A DNA stretch of 5,188 bases from an uncultured Prevotella sp. (GTDB taxonomy: Bacteria > Bacteroidota > Bacteroidia > Bacteroidales > Bacteroidaceae), in contig CAKQXI010000153.1 of NCBI GenBank assembly GCA_934281565.1, positions 1 through 5,188 on the forward strand, written 5' to 3'. Under the pieces are notes generated by a model that saw only the letters and a program-made list of their open reading frames with translations, ran no database searches and was not told the DNA's origin. Of the stretch, positions 1 to 5,188 are shown in pieces (position 1 is the first letter of the stretch; each line of letters opens with the position of its first letter). The position numbers were made by a program, and so were the translations under genes.

Positions 1-70
1 CAACCTCGAATATAAAATCTCAGCTTAAAATGAAAATAATGGTTAAAAAATTTGGATATTAACATAGAAA

Positions 71-149
71 GCGGATTTCGCAGATTTTTATTCTATGGAT
101 TTATATCAAGTTAATATAGATAACTCAAAAGAAAATCTGCGAAATCCGC
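71..149. repeat. Perfect 18-bp inverted repeat, 43-nt spacer
   Basis: Bases 71-88 (GCGGATTTCGCAGATTTT) are the exact reverse complement of 132-149, with 43 nt of AT-rich sequence between them. If transcribed, the two arms would form a long stem with a large loop. No U-tract follows the right arm and no gene ends just upstream inside the window, so a simple intrinsic terminator is not well supported. The arms belong to the same short sequence family as the repeats at 151-188 and 5111-5150, so this looks like a dispersed intergenic repeat element. Its role is unknown to me. Confidence 0.85.
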
Positions 150-188
150 GTAATCTGCGAGAGAAAAAATATATAACCTGCGAGAGAA
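132..188. repeat. Cluster of short direct repeats (AATCTGCG family)
   Basis: The right arm of the inverted repeat runs into related units in direct orientation: AAATCTGCG (133-141), AAATCCGCG (142-150) and TAATCTGCG (151-159). An 11-bp unit, CTGCGAGAGAA, occurs at 155-165 and again at 178-188, separated by an A/T-rich linker. The spacing is irregular and the copies are few, so this is not a CRISPR array. It looks like a degenerating copy of an intergenic repeat. A related copy in the opposite orientation lies beyond cdsA. Confidence 0.7.
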
Positions 189-197
189 TAAAAAACA

Positions 198-322
198 CAT
201 AAAAGTACATCAATAGACCCTATGAGAGTACACTTTTAGAATATATGTCGTCACTTGATAAAAAAACAAGAAGTATTTTCTTCCAAAAATTGTTTACTTA
301 GCATATTTTTTGTACTTTTATG
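198..322. repeat. 12-bp inverted repeat flanking 101 bp upstream of recombinase gene
   Basis: CATAAAAGTACA at 198-209 is the exact reverse complement of TGTACTTTTATG at 311-322. The bracketed 101 bp (210-310) lies immediately ahead of a tyrosine recombinase gene. A related sequence with one inserted base, GTACACTTTTAG, sits at 228-239 inside the segment. In Bacteroidota, tyrosine recombinases are known to invert short promoter segments between inverted repeats, often near their own genes. That this pair is such a switch is inference. It could also be a chance match in AT-rich DNA or a regulator-binding site. Confidence 0.5.
289..320 (+). promoter_or_regulatory. Possible promoter of the recombinase gene
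   Basis: ATTG at 289-292 (three of four bases of the Bacteroidota -33 TTTG) is followed, after 20 nt, by TACTTTTA at 313-320, which matches five of the six fixed bases of TAnnTTTG. Transcription would start near 327, leaving a leader of about 45 nt before the ATG at 373. The -7 box overlaps the right arm of the 12-bp inverted repeat and the -33 box lies inside the bracketed segment. Inversion would therefore keep the -7 box but replace the -33 box. The match is imperfect and the region is AT-rich, so this is tentative. Confidence 0.35.
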
Positions 323-372
323 CCATGGGTACTTTGTTTAATATTTTAAAATTTATCAAGAGAAAGGAAAGG

Positions 373-1290
373 ATGAAAGCGCAAGCTTCTTCCAAGTGGT
401 TCATTGCTTTTTGTGAGCAGCATATCAAAATAATTGCAAAAGAGCGTACAGAAAAGACGCTTGCCAATTATCAATGTGCGCTTCATAGCTTTAAAAAGTT
501 CCTTGTCTACAAGGATATCAAATTCACTCAGTTTAGCCCCCAACTGATGAAACGATATGCCGAATGGCTGGAACGACAGAAGCTAAAGCCTAACTCGATA
601 TCGGCATATCTGCGTGTGCTCCGCACAATATACTATCGTGCAGAGGATGCTGGCGTAGCTCCCCACCAGCCCAGTCTGTTCAAGCATGTATATACTGGCG
701 TGGACAACACACAGAAACGTGCAGTTGCCGAAGAAGTCATCAAGGAACTGTTCGAGATGGAACTACCTGAGAATACGGCTCTGGCATTGGCGAGGGACGT
801 TTTCCTTTTCAGCTTCTTCATGAGAGGCATGGCATTCGTGGATGTCGCCCACCTACGGCTCAACAACGTAGACGGCGAGTATGTGGTAAGGTATACCAGA
901 AGCAAGACCAAACAGCGCATCACCGTCAAGATGCCACAACTTGCCATCAACATCATGGAACGTTACCAAGGGTTAAGCGACACTTACGTGCTGCCCCTCA
1001 TCAAGACAAAGGGCAGCGAAGAAGGTTACAAGAACTATGACTCAGCAATCAGCAACTACAACCGTTTGCTAAAATGCCTGGAAGAGAAGCTGACCACTCC
1101 ATGCAAACTCACCTCGTATGTGGCGCGACACAGTTGGGCATCAATATCCTACAGCCACGATATGTCCATCAAGCTCATCAGTGAGGGACTTGGACATAGT
1201 AACGAACGCACAACTCAAATTTACATCAAGCAAATGGGCGGAAATGCCGTGGATAAGGCAAACACAGAATTGCTGTCATTCATTGAGTAA
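373..1290 (+). CDS. Tyrosine recombinase (phage-integrase family)
   Basis: This is a site-specific tyrosine recombinase of 305 residues, the usual size for compact Bacteroidota integrases and DNA invertases. Residues 1-110 form an N-terminal SAM-like, core-binding domain. The catalytic domain follows. Visible catalytic residues are Arg151 (FFMRGMAFVDVAHL), the beta-hairpin lysine near Lys178 (TRSKTKQ), Arg252-His253 (SYVARHSW), His275 (EGLGHS) and the nucleophile Tyr284 (TTQIYI). The histidine normally three residues before the second arginine is Tyr249, a variant I recall as common in Bacteroidota members. I chose the ATG at 373 because purine-rich AGAAAGGAAAGG precedes it and the family-like sequence begins there. 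The frame stays open upstream to a TTG at 310 (326 residues), but that extension is hydrophobic, not family-like, and overlaps the inverted repeat. The gene ends at a hairpin and converges on tRNA-Gln. No excisionase or other mobility gene is visible. Whether it is an island integrase or a local DNA invertase cannot be decided from this window. Confidence 0.9.
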   Translation: MKAQASSKWFIAFCEQHIKIIAKERTEKTLANYQCALHSFKKFLVYKDIKFTQFSPQLMKRYAEWLERQKLKPNSISAYLRVLRTIYYRAEDAGVAPHQPSLFKHVYTGVDNTQKRAVAEEVIKELFEMELPENTALALARDVFLFSFFMRGMAFVDVAHLRLNNVDGEYVVRYTRSKTKQRITVKMPQLAINIMERYQGLSDTYVLPLIKTKGSEEGYKNYDSAISNYNRLLKCLEEKLTTPCKLTSYVARHSWASISYSHDMSIKLISEGLGHSNERTTQIYIKQMGGNAVDKANTELLSFIE

Positions 1291-1297
1291 CACAAAC

Positions 1298-1354
1298 AGA
1301 AATCCCCTCCAAGCCTCGCTCTATGAAAAAGCCATGGCTTGAAAGGGGATTTCT
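1298..1354 (+). terminator. Long hairpin after the recombinase gene, likely terminator
   Basis: AGAAATCCCCT (1298-1308) pairs perfectly with AGGGGATTTCT (1344-1354). After a small internal bulge (C1309 against A1342-A1343), CAAGCC (1310-1315) pairs with GGCTTG (1336-1341), leaving a loop of about 20 nt. The hairpin begins 7 nt after the recombinase stop codon and is followed by the pyrimidine-rich CGTTTCTTTCTCG rather than a clean U-run. It most likely ends the recombinase transcript and may also act as a backstop for transcripts from the tRNA side. Confidence 0.65.
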
Positions 1355-1382
1355 CGTTTCTTTCTCGTAAGTAATGTGCAAT

Positions 1383-1414
1383 AAAAAAGCATCTTCCATA
1401 AGTGAAAGATGCTT
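1383..1414 (-). terminator. Intrinsic terminator of tRNA-Gln
   Basis: Read on the minus strand, AAGCATCTT (1414-1406) and AAGATGCTT (1395-1387) form a perfect 9-bp stem with a 10-nt loop, followed at once by a run of T (to 1383). It begins 7 nt beyond the tRNA 3' end. This is a classic rho-independent terminator for a single-tRNA transcript. Confidence 0.85.
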
Positions 1415-1421
1415 CATGTTG

Positions 1422-1492
1422 TTGGGATACCCGGATTCGAACCAGGAATGACAGGACCAGAATCTGTAGTGTTACCATTACACCATATCCCA
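1422..1492 (-). tRNA. tRNA-Gln (anticodon CUG)
   Basis: A full 71-nt cloverleaf can be folded on the minus strand. The acceptor stem TGGGATA/TATCCCA has seven pairs. The D arm is GTG-TAATGGTAA-CAC, the anticodon arm ACAGA-TTCTGGT-CCTGT, the variable loop is 4 nt, and the T arm is CCTGG-TTCGAAT-CCGGG. The anticodon CTG (1458-1460 on the plus strand) decodes CAG as glutamine. The U1-A72 first pair and overall layout resemble E. coli tRNA-Gln. Features to note: A31 faces C39, leaving the last pair of the anticodon stem mismatched; the discriminator base is A; and CCA is not encoded. The gene has its own promoter upstream and terminator downstream, so it is a stand-alone unit. Its 3' end faces the recombinase gene. 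Confidence 0.95.
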
Positions 1493-1530
1493 ATGTCTTT
1501 AGCAGTGAGGTTGTTTCTCATTTGCGGTTG

Positions 1531-1561
1531 CAAAGGTACTACTTTTTTCTGAACTGCCAAA
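1531..1561 (-). promoter_or_regulatory. Promoter of tRNA-Gln (Bacteroidota type)
   Basis: On the minus strand TTTG (1561-1558), a 19-nt spacer and TACCTTTG (1538-1531) match the Bacteroidota housekeeping promoter TTTG-N19-TAnnTTTG exactly. Transcription should begin about 1524-1526, giving a 5' leader of roughly 30 nt before the mature tRNA start at 1492. No other gene lies between promoter and tRNA. Confidence 0.85.
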
Positions 1562-1703
1562 ACTTTTGAGAACTTTTTTTCTAAAAAACTGCATTTTTCT
1601 TGTTTTTCACCTCTTTTACTTGCTTTTTTAAGGCTTTCATAGGTTATCTGAACTTAAGAAAAGGCATCCCAACAATAAAAAAACAAAAAAGTGAGGCTTT
1701 TAT

Positions 1704-1734
1704 TTTGTTTTGTCTTTGATTTGCACTATCTTTG
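1704..1734 (+). promoter_or_regulatory. Promoter of rsfS-ftsH-cdsA operon (Bacteroidota type)
   Basis: TTTG at 1704-1707, a 19-nt spacer and TATCTTTG at 1727-1734 match the Bacteroidota housekeeping consensus exactly. The downstream bases, GCAACTA, echo those of the tRNA promoter. Transcription would start near 1741, so the leader before the rsfS ATG at 1754 is only about a dozen nucleotides. That leaves little room for a leader-borne riboswitch or attenuator. Confidence 0.88.
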
Positions 1735-1753
1735 CAACTAAAAAAATCAGTCA

Positions 1754-2113
1754 ATGAATACAACAAAACAACTCGTAGAAACTATCAAAGAAGGAATACA
1801 AGAGAAAAAAGGATCTGGCATCGTGATTGCCAACCTAACAGGTATCGACGGCACCATCGCCAAATATTTTGTCATTTGCCAAGGTGGTTCACCTACACAG
1901 GTAGAGGCTATCGCAGAATCGGTGGGTGACACTTGTCGCAAGAAACTGGGTGAGAAGCCTGTCAACGTCGCAGGATTAGGCACTGACCAATGGGTGGCAA
2001 TGGACTTTGTGGATGTACTCGTACACATCTTCTTGCCAGAGACAAGGGCGTTCTACGACCTCGAACACCTCTGGGAAGACGCACAACTCACAGAAGTGCC
2101 TGACCTGGACTAA
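1754..2113 (+). CDS. rsfS: Ribosomal silencing factor RsfS
   Basis: This 119-residue protein is a RsfS/Iojap-family (formerly DUF143) factor. The family binds ribosomal protein uL14 on the 50S subunit and blocks 30S joining, which silences translation when nutrients are short. Family marks visible here are KYFVICQGGSPTQVEAIAES in the first half and WVAMDFVDVLVHIF followed by ETRAFYDLEHLW near the C-terminus. The latter corresponds to the conserved W-V-x-x-D-x-x-D-V-x-V-H-x-F segment. Length is normal for the family. The ATG at 1754 is chosen because it sits just after a perfect promoter and begins the family homology. There is no Shine-Dalgarno sequence ahead of it, only an A-rich leader, as is usual in this phylum. 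It is the first gene of the apparent operon with ftsH and cdsA. Confidence 0.95.
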   Translation: MNTTKQLVETIKEGIQEKKGSGIVIANLTGIDGTIAKYFVICQGGSPTQVEAIAESVGDTCRKKLGEKPVNVAGLGTDQWVAMDFVDVLVHIFLPETRAFYDLEHLWEDAQLTEVPDLD

Positions 2114-2173
2114 GAGAAAGGGAGTTTATAACTATTAAATATGTATATATAACCTTATTATATTATATAAGAT

Positions 2174-4228
2174 ATGCAAATAGAACAAGGCAATAATTTC
2201 AACAACCAACAGCCTAAGATGCCTAAGTTCAACATGAACTGGCTCTACGCCATCATCCTTTGCGGACTGGTGGCACTCTTCATCTCTGGTGGAGGTGACG
2301 CGTTGGGTGGCAGCGCAGCCAAGCAAGCTACGTACACAGAATTCAAGCAGTATGTGGACAAGGGATACGTACTGAGCGTGGTAGCGAACAAGACCGAGAG
2401 CAAGCTAAAGATATACATCAATCCGAAGAACATCCGTGACGTATATAAGATGAGCGCCAAGAACGTGGGACCCAACCCATACGTGGAGGTACAGTTTGGC
2501 TCGGTAGACGAAGTAGACAAGTACGTAAACACCATGGTACAAGAGGGAAAGATACGTGCTTTCAGCTATGACAACGAGAAAAGCAACGACTTCATCAGCC
2601 TCTTGGTGAACATCGCCCCTATCCTATTCTTCTTCCTCTTTATCTGGTGGATGTCGGGCAGAATGGGCAGTGGCATGACTGGTGCTGGCGGTGGCATCTT
2701 CAGCGTTGGCAAAAGCAAGGCCAAGATGTATGAAAAGGGCAACACCATGGGCATTACCTTTAAAGATGTAGCAGGTCAGGAAGGTGCCAAGCAAGAAGTA
2801 CAAGAAATCGTGGACTTCCTCAAGAACCCTAACAAATATACCGACTTAGGTGGTAAGATACCAAAGGGTGCATTGCTCGTTGGTCCTCCAGGAACTGGTA
2901 AGACCTTGCTTGCCAAAGCGGTTGCTGGCGAAGCTGGTGTACCATTCTTCTCCATGAGCGGTTCTGATTTCGTGGAAATGTTCGTGGGTGTCGGTGCCTC
3001 ACGTGTACGTGACCTTTTCCGCCAAGCAAAGGAGAAAGCACCTTGTATCATCTTCATTGACGAGATTGATGCCGTGGGGCGTGCCCGTAGCAAGAACCCT
3101 GCCATGGGTGGCAACGATGAGCGTGAGAACACCTTGAACGCTCTCTTGACTGAAATGGATGGTTTTGGAACCAACAGTGGTGTCATCATCCTTGCTGCCA
3201 CCAACCGTGTCGATATGCTCGACAGTGCATTACTGCGTGCAGGTCGTTTCGACCGTGAGATACATGTGGACTTGCCAGACCTCAATGAGCGCAAAGCTAT
3301 CTTCTTGGTACACTTGCGCCCAGTCAAGGTAGACGAGAGCGTAGATGTAGACCTCTTGGCTCGTCAAACTCCGGGCTTCTCTGGTGCTGACATTGCCAAT
3401 GTATGCAATGAGGCAGCCCTCATCGCTGCAAGACATGACCAGAAAACAGTTAGCAAGCAAGACTTCCTTGATGCCGTTGACCGTATCGTAGGCGGACTGG
3501 AGAAGAAAACTAAGGTCATGACTGCCGATGAAAAACGTTCCATCGCCCTTCATGAGGCAGGTCATGCCACTATCTCTTGGTTCTGCCAGTATGCCAATCC
3601 ATTGATAAAGGTAAGCATCGTACCTCGTGGTCAGGCTCTCGGAGCAGCATGGTACTTGCCAGAGGAACGACAGATAACCACCAAGGAACAGATGCTTGAT
3701 GAAATGTGCTCATTGATGGGTGGTCGTGCAGCAGAAGAACTGTTCACTGGTCATATCTCATCTGGCGCAATGAACGACTTGGAACGTGCCACAAAGAGTG
3801 CATACGGCATGATCGCATACCTCGGCATGAGCAAGAGCTTGCCTAACATCTGCTATTACAACAACAATGAATATTCGTTCCAACGCCCATACTCTGAAAC
3901 CACTGCTCGCATGATAGACGAGGAAGTTCTCAACATGGTAAACGAGCAATACACTCGTGCCAAGAACATCTTGATGGAGCACAAGGAAGGTCACAACCAA
4001 CTGGCAGAGCTACTTATCCAGAAAGAGGTAATCATGGCAGAGGATGTGGAGAAAATATTCGGCAAACGCCCTTGGTTGAGTCGCTCACAAGAAATCATGC
4101 AAGACGAACAACCTAAGATTGACGATAAAGTAAAGGAGATGCCTGAGGTACAAGCTGCCATCAAGGCTCACGAGGAGTCACAAACCACAGAAGACAACAC
4201 TCCAGACGACAAAGACAACAATAAATAA
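2174..4228 (+). CDS. ftsH: ATP-dependent zinc metalloprotease FtsH
   Basis: FtsH is a membrane-anchored hexameric AAA+ protease that extracts and degrades misassembled membrane proteins and selected short-lived cytoplasmic proteins. The 684-residue chain has a hydrophilic start, a first membrane segment (about 22-39), an extracytoplasmic domain (about 40-138) and a second membrane segment (about 140-160). A glycine-rich linker leads to the AAA+ module: pore loop FVGVGA (270-275), Walker A GPPGTGKT (237-244), Walker B IIFIDEID (292-299), and the second region of homology ending in RAGRFDR with arginine fingers Arg355 and Arg358. The peptidase domain has the zinc site HEAGH (460-464) and the third ligand Asp535 in NDLERAT. 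All key residues are present. The last 45 residues form a charged, poorly conserved tail, so the protein is somewhat longer than E. coli FtsH (644). It lies 60 nt after rsfS across a very AT-rich gap with no clear separate promoter, and ends 8 nt before cdsA. Confidence 0.98.
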   Translation: MQIEQGNNFNNQQPKMPKFNMNWLYAIILCGLVALFISGGGDALGGSAAKQATYTEFKQYVDKGYVLSVVANKTESKLKIYINPKNIRDVYKMSAKNVGPNPYVEVQFGSVDEVDKYVNTMVQEGKIRAFSYDNEKSNDFISLLVNIAPILFFFLFIWWMSGRMGSGMTGAGGGIFSVGKSKAKMYEKGNTMGITFKDVAGQEGAKQEVQEIVDFLKNPNKYTDLGGKIPKGALLVGPPGTGKTLLAKAVAGEAGVPFFSMSGSDFVEMFVGVGASRVRDLFRQAKEKAPCIIFIDEIDAVGRARSKNPAMGGNDERENTLNALLTEMDGFGTNSGVIILAATNRVDMLDSALLRAGRFDREIHVDLPDLNERKAIFLVHLRPVKVDESVDVDLLARQTPGFSGADIANVCNEAALIAARHDQKTVSKQDFLDAVDRIVGGLEKKTKVMTADEKRSIALHEAGHATISWFCQYANPLIKVSIVPRGQALGAAWYLPEERQITTKEQMLDEMCSLMGGRAAEELFTGHISSGAMNDLERATKSAYGMIAYLGMSKSLPNICYYNNNEYSFQRPYSETTARMIDEEVLNMVNEQYTRAKNILMEHKEGHNQLAELLIQKEVIMAEDVEKIFGKRPWLSRSQEIMQDEQPKIDDKVKEMPEVQAAIKAHEESQTTEDNTPDDKDNNK

Positions 4229-4236
4229 CCACAGTC

Positions 4237-5103
4237 ATGACAGATAAACAAAAAAATCTATTGATAAGGACCATCACAGGCGTATTATTCGTCGCCTGTA
4301 TGGTATTCTCATTCTTGCATCCAAGGGCAATGGTATTTCTCTTTGCCTTGATAACAGGTTTGAGCACATGGGAATATTGTGGACTGGTAAACCAAAAGGA
4401 AGATGTCACCGTAAATCGTTTCATCACAACGATAGCCAGTGTGTACTTCTTCCTTGCCGTGGCAGGTTTCCGTACGGGCATCGTTGGCAACTTCGTGGTA
4501 TTCGTGCCTTACTTGCTAACCATCGTATACCTATTCATCAGTGAGCTGTACACAGGTAACAAGAATGCCATCAACGACTGGGCTTACACCATGCTTTCGC
4601 AAATGTATATAGCCTTGCCTTTCTCTATGATCAATGTACTGTCATTCGAGACCTCTGCCTTTGATGGACAAATCCACTACGATATGTTGTTGCCCCTAAG
4701 CATCTTCATCTTCCTATGGACCAATGACACAGGTGCTTATTGCAGTGGTTCACTCTTTGGCAAGCACAAGCTCTTTCCTCGCATCAGCCCAGGAAAAAGC
4801 TGGGAGGGAAGCATTGGCGGTGGTATCTTCGTACTCATTGCCGCAGCCATCATTGGATATATTGCCAACGATGGAGAAGCCCATAGACTGAGCATCATCG
4901 GATGGTTGGGATTGGGATTGGTAGTTGTGTTCTTTGGCACTTGGGGCGACTTGGTGGAAAGTCTGTTCAAGCGTACATTAGGGGTCAAGGACAGTGGCAA
5001 TATCTTGCCTGGACATGGTGGTATGCTCGACCGCTTTGATTCTTCGCTCATGGCAATTCCTGCAGCGGTTATATACCTTTATACAATACAATTATTCGGA
5101 TAA
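4237..5103 (+). CDS. cdsA: Phosphatidate cytidylyltransferase (CDP-diglyceride synthase)
   Basis: CdsA is an integral inner-membrane enzyme that converts phosphatidic acid and CTP to CDP-diacylglycerol and pyrophosphate, the branch point for phospholipid synthesis. The 288-residue chain is mostly hydrophobic, with about eight membrane segments starting at residues 9-27. The family signature is complete near the C-terminus: S242-L-F-K-R, then K251-D252, then PGHGG (258-262) and DRFD (265-268), with Asp265 and Asp268 at the metal/CTP site. An upstream conserved block has NDTGAY (163-168), FGKHKLFPRISPGKSWEG (174-191) and a GGG turn. Length is typical. The ATG at 4237 lies 8 nt after the ftsH stop, implying translational coupling or shared mRNA. 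There is no recognisable Shine-Dalgarno sequence. No terminator is obvious in the 85 nt after its stop, so the operon may continue beyond the window. Confidence 0.97.
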   Translation: MTDKQKNLLIRTITGVLFVACMVFSFLHPRAMVFLFALITGLSTWEYCGLVNQKEDVTVNRFITTIASVYFFLAVAGFRTGIVGNFVVFVPYLLTIVYLFISELYTGNKNAINDWAYTMLSQMYIALPFSMINVLSFETSAFDGQIHYDMLLPLSIFIFLWTNDTGAYCSGSLFGKHKLFPRISPGKSWEGSIGGGIFVLIAAAIIGYIANDGEAHRLSIIGWLGLGLVVVFFGTWGDLVESLFKRTLGVKDSGNILPGHGGMLDRFDSSLMAIPAAVIYLYTIQLFG

Positions 5104-5110
5104 ATAATAT

Positions 5111-5150
5111 TCTCCCGCAGATTTCGCTCTAAGTTTGCAGAAGATTGCGA
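5111..5150 (-). repeat. Degenerate copy of the left-edge repeat family
   Basis: CTCCCGCAGATTTCGC (5112-5127), then TTTGCAG (5134-5140), aligns with the reverse complement of the left-edge repeat (CTCTCGCAGATTACGC, then TTTCGCAG) with several substitutions and insertions. CGCAGATTTCGC (5116-5127), reverse complemented, matches 139-150 and 148-159 at 11 of 12 bases each. So both edges of the window carry the same intergenic repeat family, in opposite orientation. It begins 7 nt after the cdsA stop codon and may affect the transcript end. The second half is too degenerate for a confident boundary. Confidence 0.55.
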
Positions 5151-5188
5151 CATAGTCGTATAAACGAACGTTAAATAATCAAGGTAAA

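Noticed and set aside
132..188. CRISPR-like array of short repeats
   Set aside because: Units are only 8-11 bp, with no regular spacers and no cas genes nearby.
310..372. Longer recombinase reading frame starting at TTG 310 (or ATG 325)
   Set aside because: The extra 21 residues are hydrophobic and unlike the family's N-terminus. The TTG overlaps the inverted repeat and likely promoter, while ATG 373 has a purine-rich sequence just ahead of it.
1118..1342. 74-codon plus-strand frame over the recombinase end
   Set aside because: It overlaps the catalytic C-terminus of the recombinase in another frame and runs through the terminator hairpin, with no recognisable product.
1620..1665. Imperfect inverted repeat (GCTTTTTTAAG / CTTAAGAAAAGGC) in the tRNA-rsfS gap
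   Set aside because: Pairing is mostly A-T with an indel in a very AT-rich stretch, and no transcript is expected to end there.
2776..3327. 183-codon open frame on the minus strand
   Set aside because: It lies wholly inside the conserved AAA+ domain of ftsH, has no family resemblance or initiation context, and its serine/arginine/proline-rich make-up is typical of an antisense shadow.
4737..5051. 104-codon minus-strand frame within cdsA
   Set aside because: It is antisense to the CdsA signature region. Its proline-rich content reflects glycine codons on the other strand.
5164..5173. ACGAACGTTA, resembling the inverted repeat used by the Bacteroides Mpi invertase
   Set aside because: It matches the degenerate 10-base consensus, as I remember it, at nine positions. 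About one such match is expected by chance in a window this size, and no partner repeat is visible before the end.

Overview
The window looks like a chromosomal segment from a Bacteroidota (Bacteroidales) genome, probably a Prevotella-like organism. Three things point there. Two promoters match the Bacteroidota consensus (TTTG, 19 nt, TAnnTTTG) exactly. Shine-Dalgarno sequences are weak or absent ahead of rsfS, ftsH and cdsA. The FtsH, RsfS and tyrosine-recombinase sequences have the variant motifs I associate with this phylum. The genus is an inference.

Left part (1-372): an AT-rich stretch with no convincing gene but much repeat structure. It holds a perfect 18-bp inverted repeat (71-88 / 132-149) built from a GCGAAATCCGCG-type sequence. 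It also holds short direct repeats of the same family (to about 188) and a separate perfect 12-bp inverted repeat (198-209 / 311-322). The 12-bp pair brackets 101 bp just ahead of a tyrosine recombinase gene (373-1290). A near-consensus promoter overlaps its right arm, which makes this a candidate invertible promoter or a site the recombinase acts on.

Middle part (1291-1753): the recombinase gene ends at a long hairpin. It converges on a tRNA-Gln(CUG) gene on the minus strand, which has its own terminator and its own consensus promoter. The 3' end of the tRNA faces the recombinase, a layout often seen at integration boundaries. No tRNA-derived attachment repeat is visible in the window. From about 1562 to 1703 the sequence is AT-rich and I see nothing definable in it.

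Right part (1704-5103): a perfect promoter drives what looks like one operon, rsfS - ftsH - cdsA. It encodes the ribosomal silencing factor, the membrane AAA+ zinc protease and CDP-diacylglycerol synthase. The first gap is 60 nt and the second 8 nt. The grouping joins translation silencing, membrane-protein quality control and phospholipid synthesis, and I read it as core housekeeping DNA. Downstream of cdsA (5111-5150) lies a degenerate, inverse-oriented copy of the repeat family seen at the left edge.

The three right-hand genes are ordinary. What merits a second look is the inverted-repeat / recombinase / tRNA arrangement on the left.
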